In this document: one piece after another, positions 43,407 through 51,512 of the stretch
How the letters are laid out: every line of letters starts with the position of its first letter
Numbering within the stretch: position 1 is the stretch's first letter
Source: Nocardia asteroides
GTDB taxonomy: Bacteria > Actinomycetota > Actinomycetes > Mycobacteriales > Mycobacteriaceae
Reading direction: 5' to 3'
NCBI RefSeq assembly: GCF_021183625.1
Contig: NZ_CP089214.1
Coordinates: 4,464,001-4,528,000, forward strand
DNA length: 64,000 bases
Notes under the pieces: generated by a model
The model's input: only the letters and a program-made list of their open reading frames with translations
Database searches by the model: none
What the model was told of the DNA's origin: nothing
Program-made: the position numbers and the translations under genes

Positions 43407-43610
43407 CTACGGCGTCGAGGAGCCCAGGAACCAGTCCGGGGTCGACGAGCCGAATCCACCGCTGCCGGTGGAGGATCCGGTGAACCAGTCACCGGTCGAG
43501 GAGCCGAGGCCGACGATCAGATCGTGGGCTCCGGCTCGGATGAGACCCAGTACTGATCCGGCGACCTCCGACGCGGCCGGTTGCAGTAGCAGGTCGAGGT
43601 ACGAGGCCAT
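43407..43610 (-). CDS. 67-aa peptide with GSST/DWF repeats
   Basis: ATG 43610 with AAAGGGG before it. A helical first half (MASYLDLLLQPAASEVAGSV) is followed by a Gly/Ser/Thr-rich tail in which GSST recurs four times and DWF twice (GSSTGDWF, GSSTPDWF). I do not recognise it. The repeat may be a secreted or amyloid-like peptide, or a modified peptide precursor; there is no signal peptide. Confidence 0.6.
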   Translation of the reverse strand: MASYLDLLLQPAASEVAGSVLGLIRAGAHDLIVGLGSSTGDWFTGSSTGSGGFGSSTPDWFLGSSTP

Positions 43611-43780
43611 ACACGCCCCTTTCGAGATGCCACCCGGCGGGTGGCTGTGAGGTAGAACACCGGGAGGCTAGCGCTCGCGCGGACACCGCACAACAGGCCA
43701 GCTAGAGGCGGTGAACAAAATGTGAAATATTGGTGTTCGCTATCACTCCGCAACGAAAACGACCGGGATAGGCTTCCTGG

Positions 43781-44956
43781 ATGACCGCCACCGTCGCCCG
43801 CCTCCGTCCCTTCGCGGCCACGATCTTCGCCGAGATGACCGACCTGGCCGTCCGGCACGACGCGGTCAACCTGGGGCAGGGCTTCCCGGACAGCGACGGC
43901 CCGGCCGGGATGCTCGAGGTGGCCCGCGCGGCCATCGCGGACGGGTTCAACCAGTACCCGCCCGGTCGCGGCGTCCCCGCGCTGCGCCGGGCCATCGCCG
44001 CCGAGCGGGCGAGCCGGACCGGCGCCGAGTACGACCCGGAGACCGAGGTGCTCGTCACCGTCGGCGCCACCGAGGCCATCGCCGCCACCCTGCTCGGGCT
44101 GGTCGAGCCGGGCAGCGAGGTGGTGCTGATCGAGCCGTACTACGACTCCTACGCCGCCGCCGTCGCGCTGGCGGGCGCGCGCCGCCGCACCGCGCGGCTG
44201 GTGCCCGACGGCGACGGCTTCGCGCTCGATCTGGACAGCCTGCGCCGTGCGATCACCCCCGCCACCCGGATGCTCGTGGTGAACTCGCCGCACAACCCCA
44301 CCGGCGCCGTGCTGAGCCGCGCCGAGCTGGCCGTGCTCGCCGAGATCGCCTGCGAGCACGACCTGCTCGTGCTCGCCGACGAGGTGTACGAGCACCTGGT
44401 GTTCGACGGCGGCGAGCACGTCAGCGTGGCCGCGCTGCCCGGGATGGCGGAGCGAACCGTCGTGGTCTCCAGCGCGGCCAAGACCTTCAGCGTCACCGGC
44501 TGGAAGATCGGCTGGGCGCTCGGCCCGCGCCCGCTGATCGACGGCGTGCTCGCGGCCAAGCAGTTCCTCACCTTCGTCGGCGGCGGGCCGTTCCAGCCCG
44601 CGGTGGCGCACGCGCTGGAGCACGAGCGGGGCTGGGCCGTCGAACTGAACGCCACCCTCGCCGCCCGCCGGACGCGGCTCGCCGCCGCCCTCGCCGACAC
44701 CGGCTTCGCCGTGCGGCGCAGCGACGGAGGCTATTTCGTCTGCGCCGACGTCACCCCGTTCGGCACCGCCGACGGCCTCGCCTTCTGCCGCGAGCTGCCC
44801 GCGAAGCTCGGCGTCGCCGCGGTGCCGGTGAGCGTCTTCGCCGACGATGCCGCCGCCTGGAACCACCTCGTCCGGTTCACCTTCTGCAAACGGGACGAGA
44901 CGCTGGACGAGGGGGTCAAGCGGCTGCGCGCGGGCGTCGGAGCGACTTCTCGATAA
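43781..44956 (+). CDS. dapC: PLP aminotransferase, class I/II (DapC-like)
   Basis: 391 aa. The PLP Lys is in SSAAKTFSVTGWKIGW, the NxPHNPTG loop is VNSPHNPTG and YEHLVFDG follows. It corresponds in position and similarity to M. tuberculosis Rv0858c, a succinyldiaminopimelate aminotransferase, so a lysine/diaminopimelate role is likely. Leaderless: TAGGCT ends 6 nt before the ATG. Cannot exclude another amino-acid substrate. Confidence 0.85.
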   Translation: MTATVARLRPFAATIFAEMTDLAVRHDAVNLGQGFPDSDGPAGMLEVARAAIADGFNQYPPGRGVPALRRAIAAERASRTGAEYDPETEVLVTVGATEAIAATLLGLVEPGSEVVLIEPYYDSYAAAVALAGARRRTARLVPDGDGFALDLDSLRRAITPATRMLVVNSPHNPTGAVLSRAELAVLAEIACEHDLLVLADEVYEHLVFDGGEHVSVAALPGMAERTVVVSSAAKTFSVTGWKIGWALGPRPLIDGVLAAKQFLTFVGGGPFQPAVAHALEHERGWAVELNATLAARRTRLAAALADTGFAVRRSDGGYFVCADVTPFGTADGLAFCRELPAKLGVAAVPVSVFADDAAAWNHLVRFTFCKRDETLDEGVKRLRAGVGATSR

Positions 44957-44980
44957 CACTGACGCTCCCTGTCAGGGTTA
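44954..44980. promoter_or_regulatory. Operator-like palindrome before the DHFR-like gene
   Basis: TAACACTGAC (44954-44963) is matched by GTCAGGGTTA (44971-44980) across a 7-nt spacer, with one mismatch. It lies between the aminotransferase stop and the next ATG (44998). A TetR-type operator is the likeliest reading. Confidence 0.4.
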
Positions 44981-44997
44981 CCGGGGAGCCTTACCGC

Positions 44998-45543
44998 ATG
45001 ACAACGACCAGGTTCTACACCGCCACCAGCCTCGACGGCTACATCGCCGACCCGGACAACAGCCTGGAGTGGCTCTTCGCCGTCCCCGGCGCGAGCACCG
45101 CGGAGGAGGACACAGCCGAGCTGGTCGCGCAGACCGGCGCGATGTGCATGGGGGCGACCACCTACGAGTGGATGCTCGCGCACGACGAGCCCGGGCAGTG
45201 GGAGCAAAACTATGGCGAACGGCCGTGCTGGGTCTTCACGCACCGCACGCTGCCCGCGCTCCCCGGCGCGAACCTGCACTTCGTCGCCGACGATGTGCGC
45301 ACCGTGCACGCCGCGATGGTGAAAGCGGCCGGAGGCCGGGACATCTGGGTGATCGGCGGCGGCGACCTCGCCGGTCAGTTCGCCGACGCCGGGCTGCTCG
45401 ACGAGGTGGTTGCCGCGGTCGCGCCGGTCACGCTCGGCGGGGGCGCGCCGCTGCTGCCGCGCCGCCTGCTCAGCGACCGGCTCACGCTCACCGAGGTGCG
45501 GCAGATCGAACAGTTCGCCATGCTCACCTACCGGGTGGGCTGA
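44998..45543 (+). CDS. Dihydrofolate reductase family protein (RibD C-terminal fold)
   Basis: 181 aa. FYTATSLDGYIADPDNSLEWL is the family entry and WVIGGGDLAGQFADAGLLDEV the NADPH-binding end. This group includes pyrimidine reductases and stress reductases. Substrate unknown. It follows a palindromic site, so possibly repressor-controlled. Confidence 0.82.
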   Translation: MTTTRFYTATSLDGYIADPDNSLEWLFAVPGASTAEEDTAELVAQTGAMCMGATTYEWMLAHDEPGQWEQNYGERPCWVFTHRTLPALPGANLHFVADDVRTVHAAMVKAAGGRDIWVIGGGDLAGQFADAGLLDEVVAAVAPVTLGGGAPLLPRRLLSDRLTLTEVRQIEQFAMLTYRVG

Positions 45544-45546
45544 CCG

Positions 45547-46191
45547 TCAGGCTGGAACCGGCCGGGCCCGGTCGGTGGCGAGCAGCACCGCGATCGCGCC
45601 GAGCATGGTCCCCATGACGTAGCGCTGCGCCCGCAGCCACAGTGGCCGCCCGGCCAGGAACCCGGCGATCCCGCCCGCGCCGAGCACGATCAGCCCGTTC
45701 ACCGTCAGCGCGACCGCGATCTGCACCGCGCCGAGGGTCAGGCTCTGCGCCCACACCCCGCCCGCGCCCGGCTCCACGAACTGCGGGATCAGCGCCATGT
45801 ACATGATCGCGATCTTCGGGTTCAGCAGGTTGGTCAGCAGCCCCATGGCGAACAGCCTGCGCGCCGGGTCGGCGGGCAGGGTGCTCGGCGCGAACACCGA
45901 CACCCCGCCCGGCCGGACCGCCTGCCACGCCAGCCACAGCAGATACAGCGCCCCCGCCACCTTCATCCCCAGGTACAGCCCCGGGACCACCGCGAATACC
46001 GCCGTGATCCCCGCCGTAGCCGCCGCCAGGTACACCCCGAACCCGGCCGCCACCCCGCCCAGCGAGATCAGCCCCGCCGCCCGCCCCTGCGAGACGGTCC
46101 GCGACACCAGATACATCATGTTCGGCCCCGGGGTCAGCACCATTCCGAGTGCCGCCAGCGCCACTCCCACCACCGCCGTCGTCGTCACCAT
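45547..46191 (-). CDS. LysE family translocator
   Basis: 214 aa, six membrane helices, with the LysE/RhtB N-terminal TPGPNMMYLVSR signature. Exports amino acids or similar solutes. Convergent with the DHFR-like gene. Confidence 0.87.
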   Translation of the reverse strand: MVTTTAVVGVALAALGMVLTPGPNMMYLVSRTVSQGRAAGLISLGGVAAGFGVYLAAATAGITAVFAVVPGLYLGMKVAGALYLLWLAWQAVRPGGVSVFAPSTLPADPARRLFAMGLLTNLLNPKIAIMYMALIPQFVEPGAGGVWAQSLTLGAVQIAVALTVNGLIVLGAGGIAGFLAGRPLWLRAQRYVMGTMLGAIAVLLATDRARPVPA

Positions 46192-46253
46192 GTCTCGATG
46201 GTGGCGCGGTTCTGCGGGTGTTGTCGCGGGCCAGTGGGAAGGTGCTGGACGGG

Positions 46254-46784
46254 CTACTCCGGCGCTCGGACGAAGTACGGCTTCGTCAGTCCGGGGTCAG
46301 GCTGGACGGAGAGCAAGCGCGAATCCGGGGTCAGGACGACGTCACTGGGCACACTACGGATCAGTTCGGAGCCGGGAGTCTCCGTGACCACCTGCCGAGG
46401 CGTGTTGCCGAGGAGGAAAAGGCGGTAGCGCTCGGCTGTCCGATCAGAATAGAACTCCGGCAGGTTCTCCCAGCAGAATCCGGCCGGGGTGCCCGCTACG
46501 GCGTCGAGCCGTTCCCGCTGAACTCCGGAGGCCACCAGCACGAGGCGATCCCAGCCGGTGTTGTCCCACGCCGCGTTCGCGGTGAGTTCGCCCAGTGCAA
46601 TCGTGCGCGGCTCTTTCGCCGCGGCTGCCATTGTTTTCTCGAGCGTGGTCTCGGAACCAAGCGGCTCGTCTCGCGAACGGAAATCGAAGCTGCCGGCACA
46701 GTCCGCCCGGTCATCGGGGGTACCGCACGCGATGACCGCGAGCCCGATGCAGATCGTCAGCACTAGTCGAACGACTTTTTGCAT
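46254..46784 (-). CDS. Lipoprotein, candidate immunity or partner of the toxin
   Basis: 176 aa with a signal peptide and lipobox VIAC (Cys20), so it is anchored on the outer face of the membrane. The mature part has a few aromatic and charged conserved-looking stretches (NTGWDRLVLVASG, ERYRLFLLGN). ATG 46784 lies 1 nt after the toxin stop, so it is coupled. Not recognised by family. Immunity role inferred from order (toxin then small lipoprotein). 62 nt before LysE. Confidence 0.62.
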   Translation of the reverse strand: MQKVVRLVLTICIGLAVIACGTPDDRADCAGSFDFRSRDEPLGSETTLEKTMAAAAKEPRTIALGELTANAAWDNTGWDRLVLVASGVQRERLDAVAGTPAGFCWENLPEFYSDRTAERYRLFLLGNTPRQVVTETPGSELIRSVPSDVVLTPDSRLLSVQPDPGLTKPYFVRAPE

Positions 46785-46785
46785 G

Positions 46786-47991
46786 TCAGGCACCGCCGGG
46801 CAGTGGTATCTCGACATTCACGGGGTGTCCGTTCTCGCCTACTCCGACGCGATTACTCCATTCGATCTGACCCTGCTGGTCAAGGACGATCGCGTCACCG
46901 GCACGAATTCGATCGCTGATCAGGTTCTGCAGTTCGGCGGGCGAGGCATCCGGTTTGGCGAGTGCCACCTCCCTGCCGATCGAATTATTGTGCAGGTCCA
47001 TCGCCTCCCTGGTCGGCGGGCTCGCGCCCAGTTGCTCGTGCGCGGTCCCGTAGCGGTCGTTCCAGTCCTCGCCGTACCGCTGGGTCATGAGCGCATTCCA
47101 GTACATGTGCCGGAAGGCGTCGCCGTGGCCGTCGGACAGTGCGGTGGAATCGGGATAGGTCGCGTTCGCGGCGGTCTCCGCCTGGGCCTTGATATCGAAG
47201 AAATCGGAGATATCGCGGACCGCGAGCGGGCCGGAGGTCCCCATTCGCGCGGTGAGCAGGTCGATCTCGCCCGGCGTCATCAGAATCGGCTGGAAATCGG
47301 GGCTGATCGCCCGGATCCGGTCGAGCACGATTCCGCTCGGCCACAGCTCGGCCGGTTCCGCGGAGGCCGCGGTCTGGTATTTGCGCAGAATGTCCGCGAG
47401 TACGGGGTCGGAGGGCATCGGCGTCGCCCCGTACTTGACCTCGGGGGCGAGATTCTCCAGGTGGCGCTTGATCTTCTCCGCACCCTCCAGATCGACCTGC
47501 TGGATCGCGGTCAGCGCCGTCCGGATCTGCGAAGTCAGGAAGTATTCGTACCCCTCCTTCTCGGCCAGCCCGGTCGGGCCGAACTTCAGCAGCACCTCCG
47601 CGTTCGACATGCGGGAGTCGACCGCGCCGTCGTCGCGGACGAACAGGTCGAAGCCGGAGGACTCGGCCTCCGCCTTCGTCTCGCGCAGCAGCGCCACGTA
47701 GTTCGACATCGCGTCGAGCTGGGTATAGATCTCCTGCTGGATATCGGTGAAGACGTCAGCCGATCGCCTGGCGATGACGCGGTCGGCGGCGGCCCGCTCG
47801 CGGACCGCATCGCCTGCGGCGCCGACGAAGTACTCGTGCGTGGCCTCGGCCACCCGGGCGATAGCTTCGCTGTGCGTGTCGATCGTGGTCCCCGCCTCCT
47901 GGAAATTCTTCGCGACGGCGATCGTCGCGGCCGGATTCCAGGACAGGACGGTGGAGACCGTCAGCGGCGTGGTGTAGCTGCCGCCGCTCAT
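46786..47991 (-). CDS. ESX-type polymorphic toxin with C-terminal DUF6973-like domain
   Basis: 401 aa. The N-terminal helical part (~10-115) has WNPAATIAVAKNF and HEYFVGAAGDAVRERA, like ESX/type VII secretion substrates. The C-terminal part (~285-345) carries GHGDAFRHMYWNALMTQ, AHEQ and MDLHNNSIGR, a His/Asp/Glu-rich motif set like DUF6973 toxin domains. The catalytic function is not known to me. ATG 47991 overlaps the partner stop (ATGA). The following lipoprotein is 1 nt away. Likely secreted toxin or envelope effector; no ESX machinery is in the window. Confidence 0.65.
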   Translation of the reverse strand: MSGGSYTTPLTVSTVLSWNPAATIAVAKNFQEAGTTIDTHSEAIARVAEATHEYFVGAAGDAVRERAAADRVIARRSADVFTDIQQEIYTQLDAMSNYVALLRETKAEAESSGFDLFVRDDGAVDSRMSNAEVLLKFGPTGLAEKEGYEYFLTSQIRTALTAIQQVDLEGAEKIKRHLENLAPEVKYGATPMPSDPVLADILRKYQTAASAEPAELWPSGIVLDRIRAISPDFQPILMTPGEIDLLTARMGTSGPLAVRDISDFFDIKAQAETAANATYPDSTALSDGHGDAFRHMYWNALMTQRYGEDWNDRYGTAHEQLGASPPTREAMDLHNNSIGREVALAKPDASPAELQNLISDRIRAGDAIVLDQQGQIEWSNRVGVGENGHPVNVEIPLPGGA

Positions 47992-48287
47992 CGGGGGCCG
48001 GAGCCTTCGAGTTGCTGGGCCGAGCGGGACTCCTGACTCAGCGCTTCAGCGAGCGCGCGGTCCACCACACCGGCGAAATCGCCGAACCGCGCGGCGTGGT
48101 AGCGAACGACGCTGTCGAGCGCCTCGGCAATGCCCTTCGTGACGTCTGCGATCTGCGAGTCCGGCATCGTGCCGTCTATCGTGGAACCGTCCGCGACCGG
48201 CTCGATCGCGCCGATCGACTCCGCTTCGGCGCGGACCGTTCTTGCCAGCGCGGCAACGCGCTCGGGATCGAATCCGGGATTCCCCAC
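47988..48287 (-). CDS. EspC/WXG-like small partner of the toxin
   Basis: 99 aa, helical, with the pattern DPERVAALARTVRAEAESIG and VVRYHAARFGDFAGVVDRALAEAL; this resembles small EspC-like proteins secreted with type VII substrates. GTG 48287 follows a GGAGGAAGGGGG site. Starts the three-gene cassette and overlaps the toxin by 4 nt. Identity is by composition and position. Confidence 0.6.
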   Translation of the reverse strand: MGNPGFDPERVAALARTVRAEAESIGAIEPVADGSTIDGTMPDSQIADVTKGIAEALDSVVRYHAARFGDFAGVVDRALAEALSQESRSAQQLEGSGPR

Positions 48288-48377
48288 CCTGCCCCCTTCC
48301 TCCGGAGGGGACCTTACCGCGCCACCCCGCACGCGACGCTGGGACAATGGAGAGCAAACCGAGGGCGAGGAGGGACT

Positions 48378-50048
48378 GTGACCGACGGTCCGCTGATTGT
48401 GCAGAGCGACAAAACGCTGCTGCTCGAGGTCGACCACGAGTCGGCGGGTATGGCGCGGATGGCGATCGCGCCGTTCGCGGAGCTGGAGCGCGCGCCGGAG
48501 CACGTGCACACCTACCGCATCACCCCGCTGGCGCTGTGGAACGCGCGGGCGGCGGGGCACGACGCGGAGCAGGTGGTGGACGCGCTGGTGCGGTTCTCCC
48601 GGTACGCGGTGCCGCAGCCGCTGCTGGTCGACATCGTCGACACCATGGCCAGGTACGGGCGGCTGCAGCTGGTGAAGCATCCGGCGCACGGGCTGATGCT
48701 GCTGAGCAAGGATCGCGCGGTGCTGGAGGAGGTGCTGCGGCACAAGAAGCTGGCGCCGATGCTCGGCACGCGGATCGATGACGACACCGTGCAGGTGCAT
48801 CCGTCCGAGCGCGGGCGGATCAAGCAGATGCTGCTGAAAATCGGCTGGCCGGCCGAGGACCTGGCCGGGTACGTGGACGGCGAGGCGCACCCGATCGAGC
48901 TGGACACCGCGACGAACGCCTGGCACCTGCGCGACTACCAGGAGATGGCGGCCGACTCGTTCTGGGCGGGCGGCTCCGGGGTGGTGGTGCTGCCGTGCGG
49001 CGCGGGCAAGACCATGGTCGGCGCGGCGGCGATGGCGAAGGCGAAGGCGACGACGCTGATCCTGGTCACCAACACCGTGGCGGGCAGGCAGTGGCGCCGC
49101 GAGCTGCTGGCGCGCACCAGCCTCACCGAGGACGAGATCGGCGAGTACTCCGGCGAGCGCAAGGAGATCCGCCCGGTCACCATCGCGACCTACCAGGTGA
49201 TCACCAGGCGGACCAAGGGCGAGTACCGGCACCTGGAGCTCTTCGACAGCAGGGACTGGGGGCTGGTGATCTACGACGAGGTGCACCTGCTGCCCGCGCC
49301 GGTCTTCCGGATGACGGCGGATCTGCAGTCCCGGCGCAGGCTCGGGCTGACCGCGACGCTGGTCCGCGAGGACGGCCGGGAGGGCGATGTCTTCTCGCTG
49401 ATCGGCCCGAAGCGCTACGACGCGCCGTGGAAGGACATCGAGGCGCAGGGCTGGATCGCGCCCGCCGACTGCGTCGAGGTGCGGGTGACGCTCACCGACG
49501 CCGAGCGCATGGCCTACGCCGTCGCCGAGCCGGAGGAGCGCTACAAGCTCTGCTCGACCGCGCACACGAAGGTGGCGGTGGTGCGCTCGATCCTGGCGCG
49601 GCACGCCGGGTCCCAGTGCCTGGTGATCGGCGCCTACCTGGACCAGCTCGACGAGCTCGGCGCCGAGCTGAACGCGCCGGTCATCCAGGGCGCGACCAAG
49701 GTCAAGGAGCGCGAGGCGCTGTTCGACGCGTTCCGGCGCGGCGAGATCCCGGTGCTGGTGGTGAGCAAGGTCGCGAACTTCTCCGTCGACCTGCCGGAAG
49801 CCTCGGTGGCGGTACAGGTCTCGGGTACCTTCGGGTCGAGGCAGGAGGAGGCGCAGCGGCTCGGCAGGCTGCTGCGGCCCAAGAAGGACGGCGGGCAGGC
49901 GCACTTCTACTCGGTGGTCGCGCGCGACACGCTCGACGCCGAGTACGCCGCGCACCGCCAGCGTTTCCTGGCCGAACAGGGGTATGCCTACCGCATCACC
50001 GACGCGGACGACCTGCTCGGCCCGGCGATCGGCGACCAGAGCCAATAA
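48378..50048 (+). CDS. ercc3: XPB-type DNA helicase (ERCC3)
   Basis: 556 aa superfamily 2 helicase. The N-terminal DNA-recognition domain (~1-180) is followed by Walker A GAGKTM, the box YDEVH and the later motifs TATLVRED and EEAQRLGRLLRPK. Actinobacterial XPB unwinds DNA 3'-5', probably in repair. GTG 48378 follows GGAGGGACT. Corresponds to M. tuberculosis Rv0861c. Confidence 0.93.
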   Translation: MTDGPLIVQSDKTLLLEVDHESAGMARMAIAPFAELERAPEHVHTYRITPLALWNARAAGHDAEQVVDALVRFSRYAVPQPLLVDIVDTMARYGRLQLVKHPAHGLMLLSKDRAVLEEVLRHKKLAPMLGTRIDDDTVQVHPSERGRIKQMLLKIGWPAEDLAGYVDGEAHPIELDTATNAWHLRDYQEMAADSFWAGGSGVVVLPCGAGKTMVGAAAMAKAKATTLILVTNTVAGRQWRRELLARTSLTEDEIGEYSGERKEIRPVTIATYQVITRRTKGEYRHLELFDSRDWGLVIYDEVHLLPAPVFRMTADLQSRRRLGLTATLVREDGREGDVFSLIGPKRYDAPWKDIEAQGWIAPADCVEVRVTLTDAERMAYAVAEPEERYKLCSTAHTKVAVVRSILARHAGSQCLVIGAYLDQLDELGAELNAPVIQGATKVKEREALFDAFRRGEIPVLVVSKVANFSVDLPEASVAVQVSGTFGSRQEEAQRLGRLLRPKKDGGQAHFYSVVARDTLDAEYAAHRQRFLAEQGYAYRITDADDLLGPAIGDQSQ

Positions 50049-50089
50049 GTGGAGGCGCGTCCTCCGATAGCTGTGCTAGGAATGACGAC

Positions 50090-50755
50090 GTGCGACGCTT
50101 CGAATTCGCGGTGGACCACCGGCACGCGCACGCGGTGAACGAAGTCGCGGCCGAGCTACGCAGGCGGCGGGTGCTCGCCGCGATCGGCGCCGTGCTCGCC
50201 GGTGCGGCGACGGCCTGGCTGGTGTGGCTGAACCACCCCTGGTCCTACCTGCTCGCGGTGGCCTTCGCGCTCGGTTTCGTGGTCGCCGTGTGGGTGGTGC
50301 TGTGGAGCGCGCGGCTCGGCACCGTCGACCGGCTGTACGAGGGCGAGCTGGTGCCCGCCGTCGTCTCCGCGACGCTCACCTCGGGGCTGGTGCTGCTCGC
50401 ACTGGTGAACGTCGCCGGGCCGGAGGCGCCCGGCCCGCGGTACGCCCTGGTCACCCGCAAGGTGCGGGTGCTACCGGGGCACCGCGCCGCCGAGGGCGAG
50501 CGGGTGCCCGCCATCGCGGTGCGCACCGACGGCGCGCCGCGCCAGGTGGGGCAGCGCTGGTCGATCGTGAGCGTCATGCCGATCGCCTGGGGCACCGGCG
50601 ACACCGCCGTGCTCGAGCGCGCCCGCGACGCCATCGGCGAGGCCGAGTGGCGGCTGCTCACCGACAACCTCGAGCTGGCCGCCAAGGTGCGCAGCAGCAC
50701 CTTCAAGCGGCTGCTGCTCGACCCGCAGCAGCTGCCGGACGAGCTCGGCGCCTGA
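50090..50755 (+). CDS. DUF3239 membrane protein
   Basis: 221 aa. Two or three hydrophobic helices (~33-60, ~95-115) and a soluble C-terminal part. Assigned to DUF3239 by memory of similar actinobacterial proteins. Function unknown. GTG 50090 is the only plausible start (RRFEFAVDHRHAHAVNEV follows). Confidence 0.7.
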   Translation: MRRFEFAVDHRHAHAVNEVAAELRRRRVLAAIGAVLAGAATAWLVWLNHPWSYLLAVAFALGFVVAVWVVLWSARLGTVDRLYEGELVPAVVSATLTSGLVLLALVNVAGPEAPGPRYALVTRKVRVLPGHRAAEGERVPAIAVRTDGAPRQVGQRWSIVSVMPIAWGTGDTAVLERARDAIGEAEWRLLTDNLELAAKVRSSTFKRLLLDPQQLPDELGA

Positions 50756-50825
50756 GCCGGAAATCGCTCGGCGCGTGAGCCGGAAATCGCTCGCCGCCCG
50801 CTCGGGCCGAACCTAGACTGCCGCC

Positions 50826-51470
50826 ATGATCCCGGCCGCCAACCTGCTCGCCTTCCTCGCCGCCGCCACCCTGATCGTCGTGGTGCCCGGTCCGGGGGTG
50901 CTGTTCACCATCGGCCGGGCGCTGACGCTCGGCCGCCGCGCCGCGCTGATCTCGGTGTTCGGGCACGCGCTCGGCGTGCAGGTCGCGCTGGTCTTCGTCG
51001 CGGTCGGGCTCGGCGCGGTGCTCGCCGCCTCGGCGACGGCGATGGCGGTGGTGAAGCTGGCGGGCGCGCTCTACCTGATCCACCTGGGGATCCAGGCCAT
51101 CCGGGAGCGCAGGGCGCTGCGCGAGGTGCTCGGCGCGCGGCCCCCCGCCGCCTCCGGCACGCGGGTGTTCCGGCAGAGCCTGCTGGTCGGGGTGACCAAC
51201 CCCAAGGCGATCGTGTTCTTCGCGGCGGTGCTGCCGCACTTCACCGACCCGGCGGCGGGCGGGCTCGTGCTGCAGCTGCTGGTGCTCGGCTCGATCTTCC
51301 TGGTGATCGCGCTCGTCTGCGACAGCGTCTGGGCGCTGCTCGCGGTCTCGGCGCGGGGCTGGTTCGCGCGCTCGCCGAAGCGGCTGGAGGCGGTCGGCGG
51401 GGCGGGCGGGGTGCTCATCGTCGGGCTCGGCGCCTCGGTCGCGGTGGAGCAGGGGCTCGCCGCGCGCTGA
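50826..51470 (+). CDS. LysE family translocator (second copy)
   Basis: 214 aa, six helices, VPGPGVLFTIGRALTLG near the N-terminus. A separate paralogue of the gene at 45547. Leaderless: TAGACT ends 6 nt before the ATG. Confidence 0.87.
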   Translation: MIPAANLLAFLAAATLIVVVPGPGVLFTIGRALTLGRRAALISVFGHALGVQVALVFVAVGLGAVLAASATAMAVVKLAGALYLIHLGIQAIRERRALREVLGARPPAASGTRVFRQSLLVGVTNPKAIVFFAAVLPHFTDPAAGGLVLQLLVLGSIFLVIALVCDSVWALLAVSARGWFARSPKRLEAVGGAGGVLIVGLGASVAVEQGLAAR

Positions 51471-51512
51471 ACCGCGTACGCTCGGCAACATCACGGCGGG
51501 CGGAGGAGGGGT

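Noticed and set aside
47988..50045. 685-codon minus-strand frame opposite the XPB helicase
   Set aside because: Only its last 99 codons (start GTG 48287) are credible; the rest is antisense to a clear helicase.
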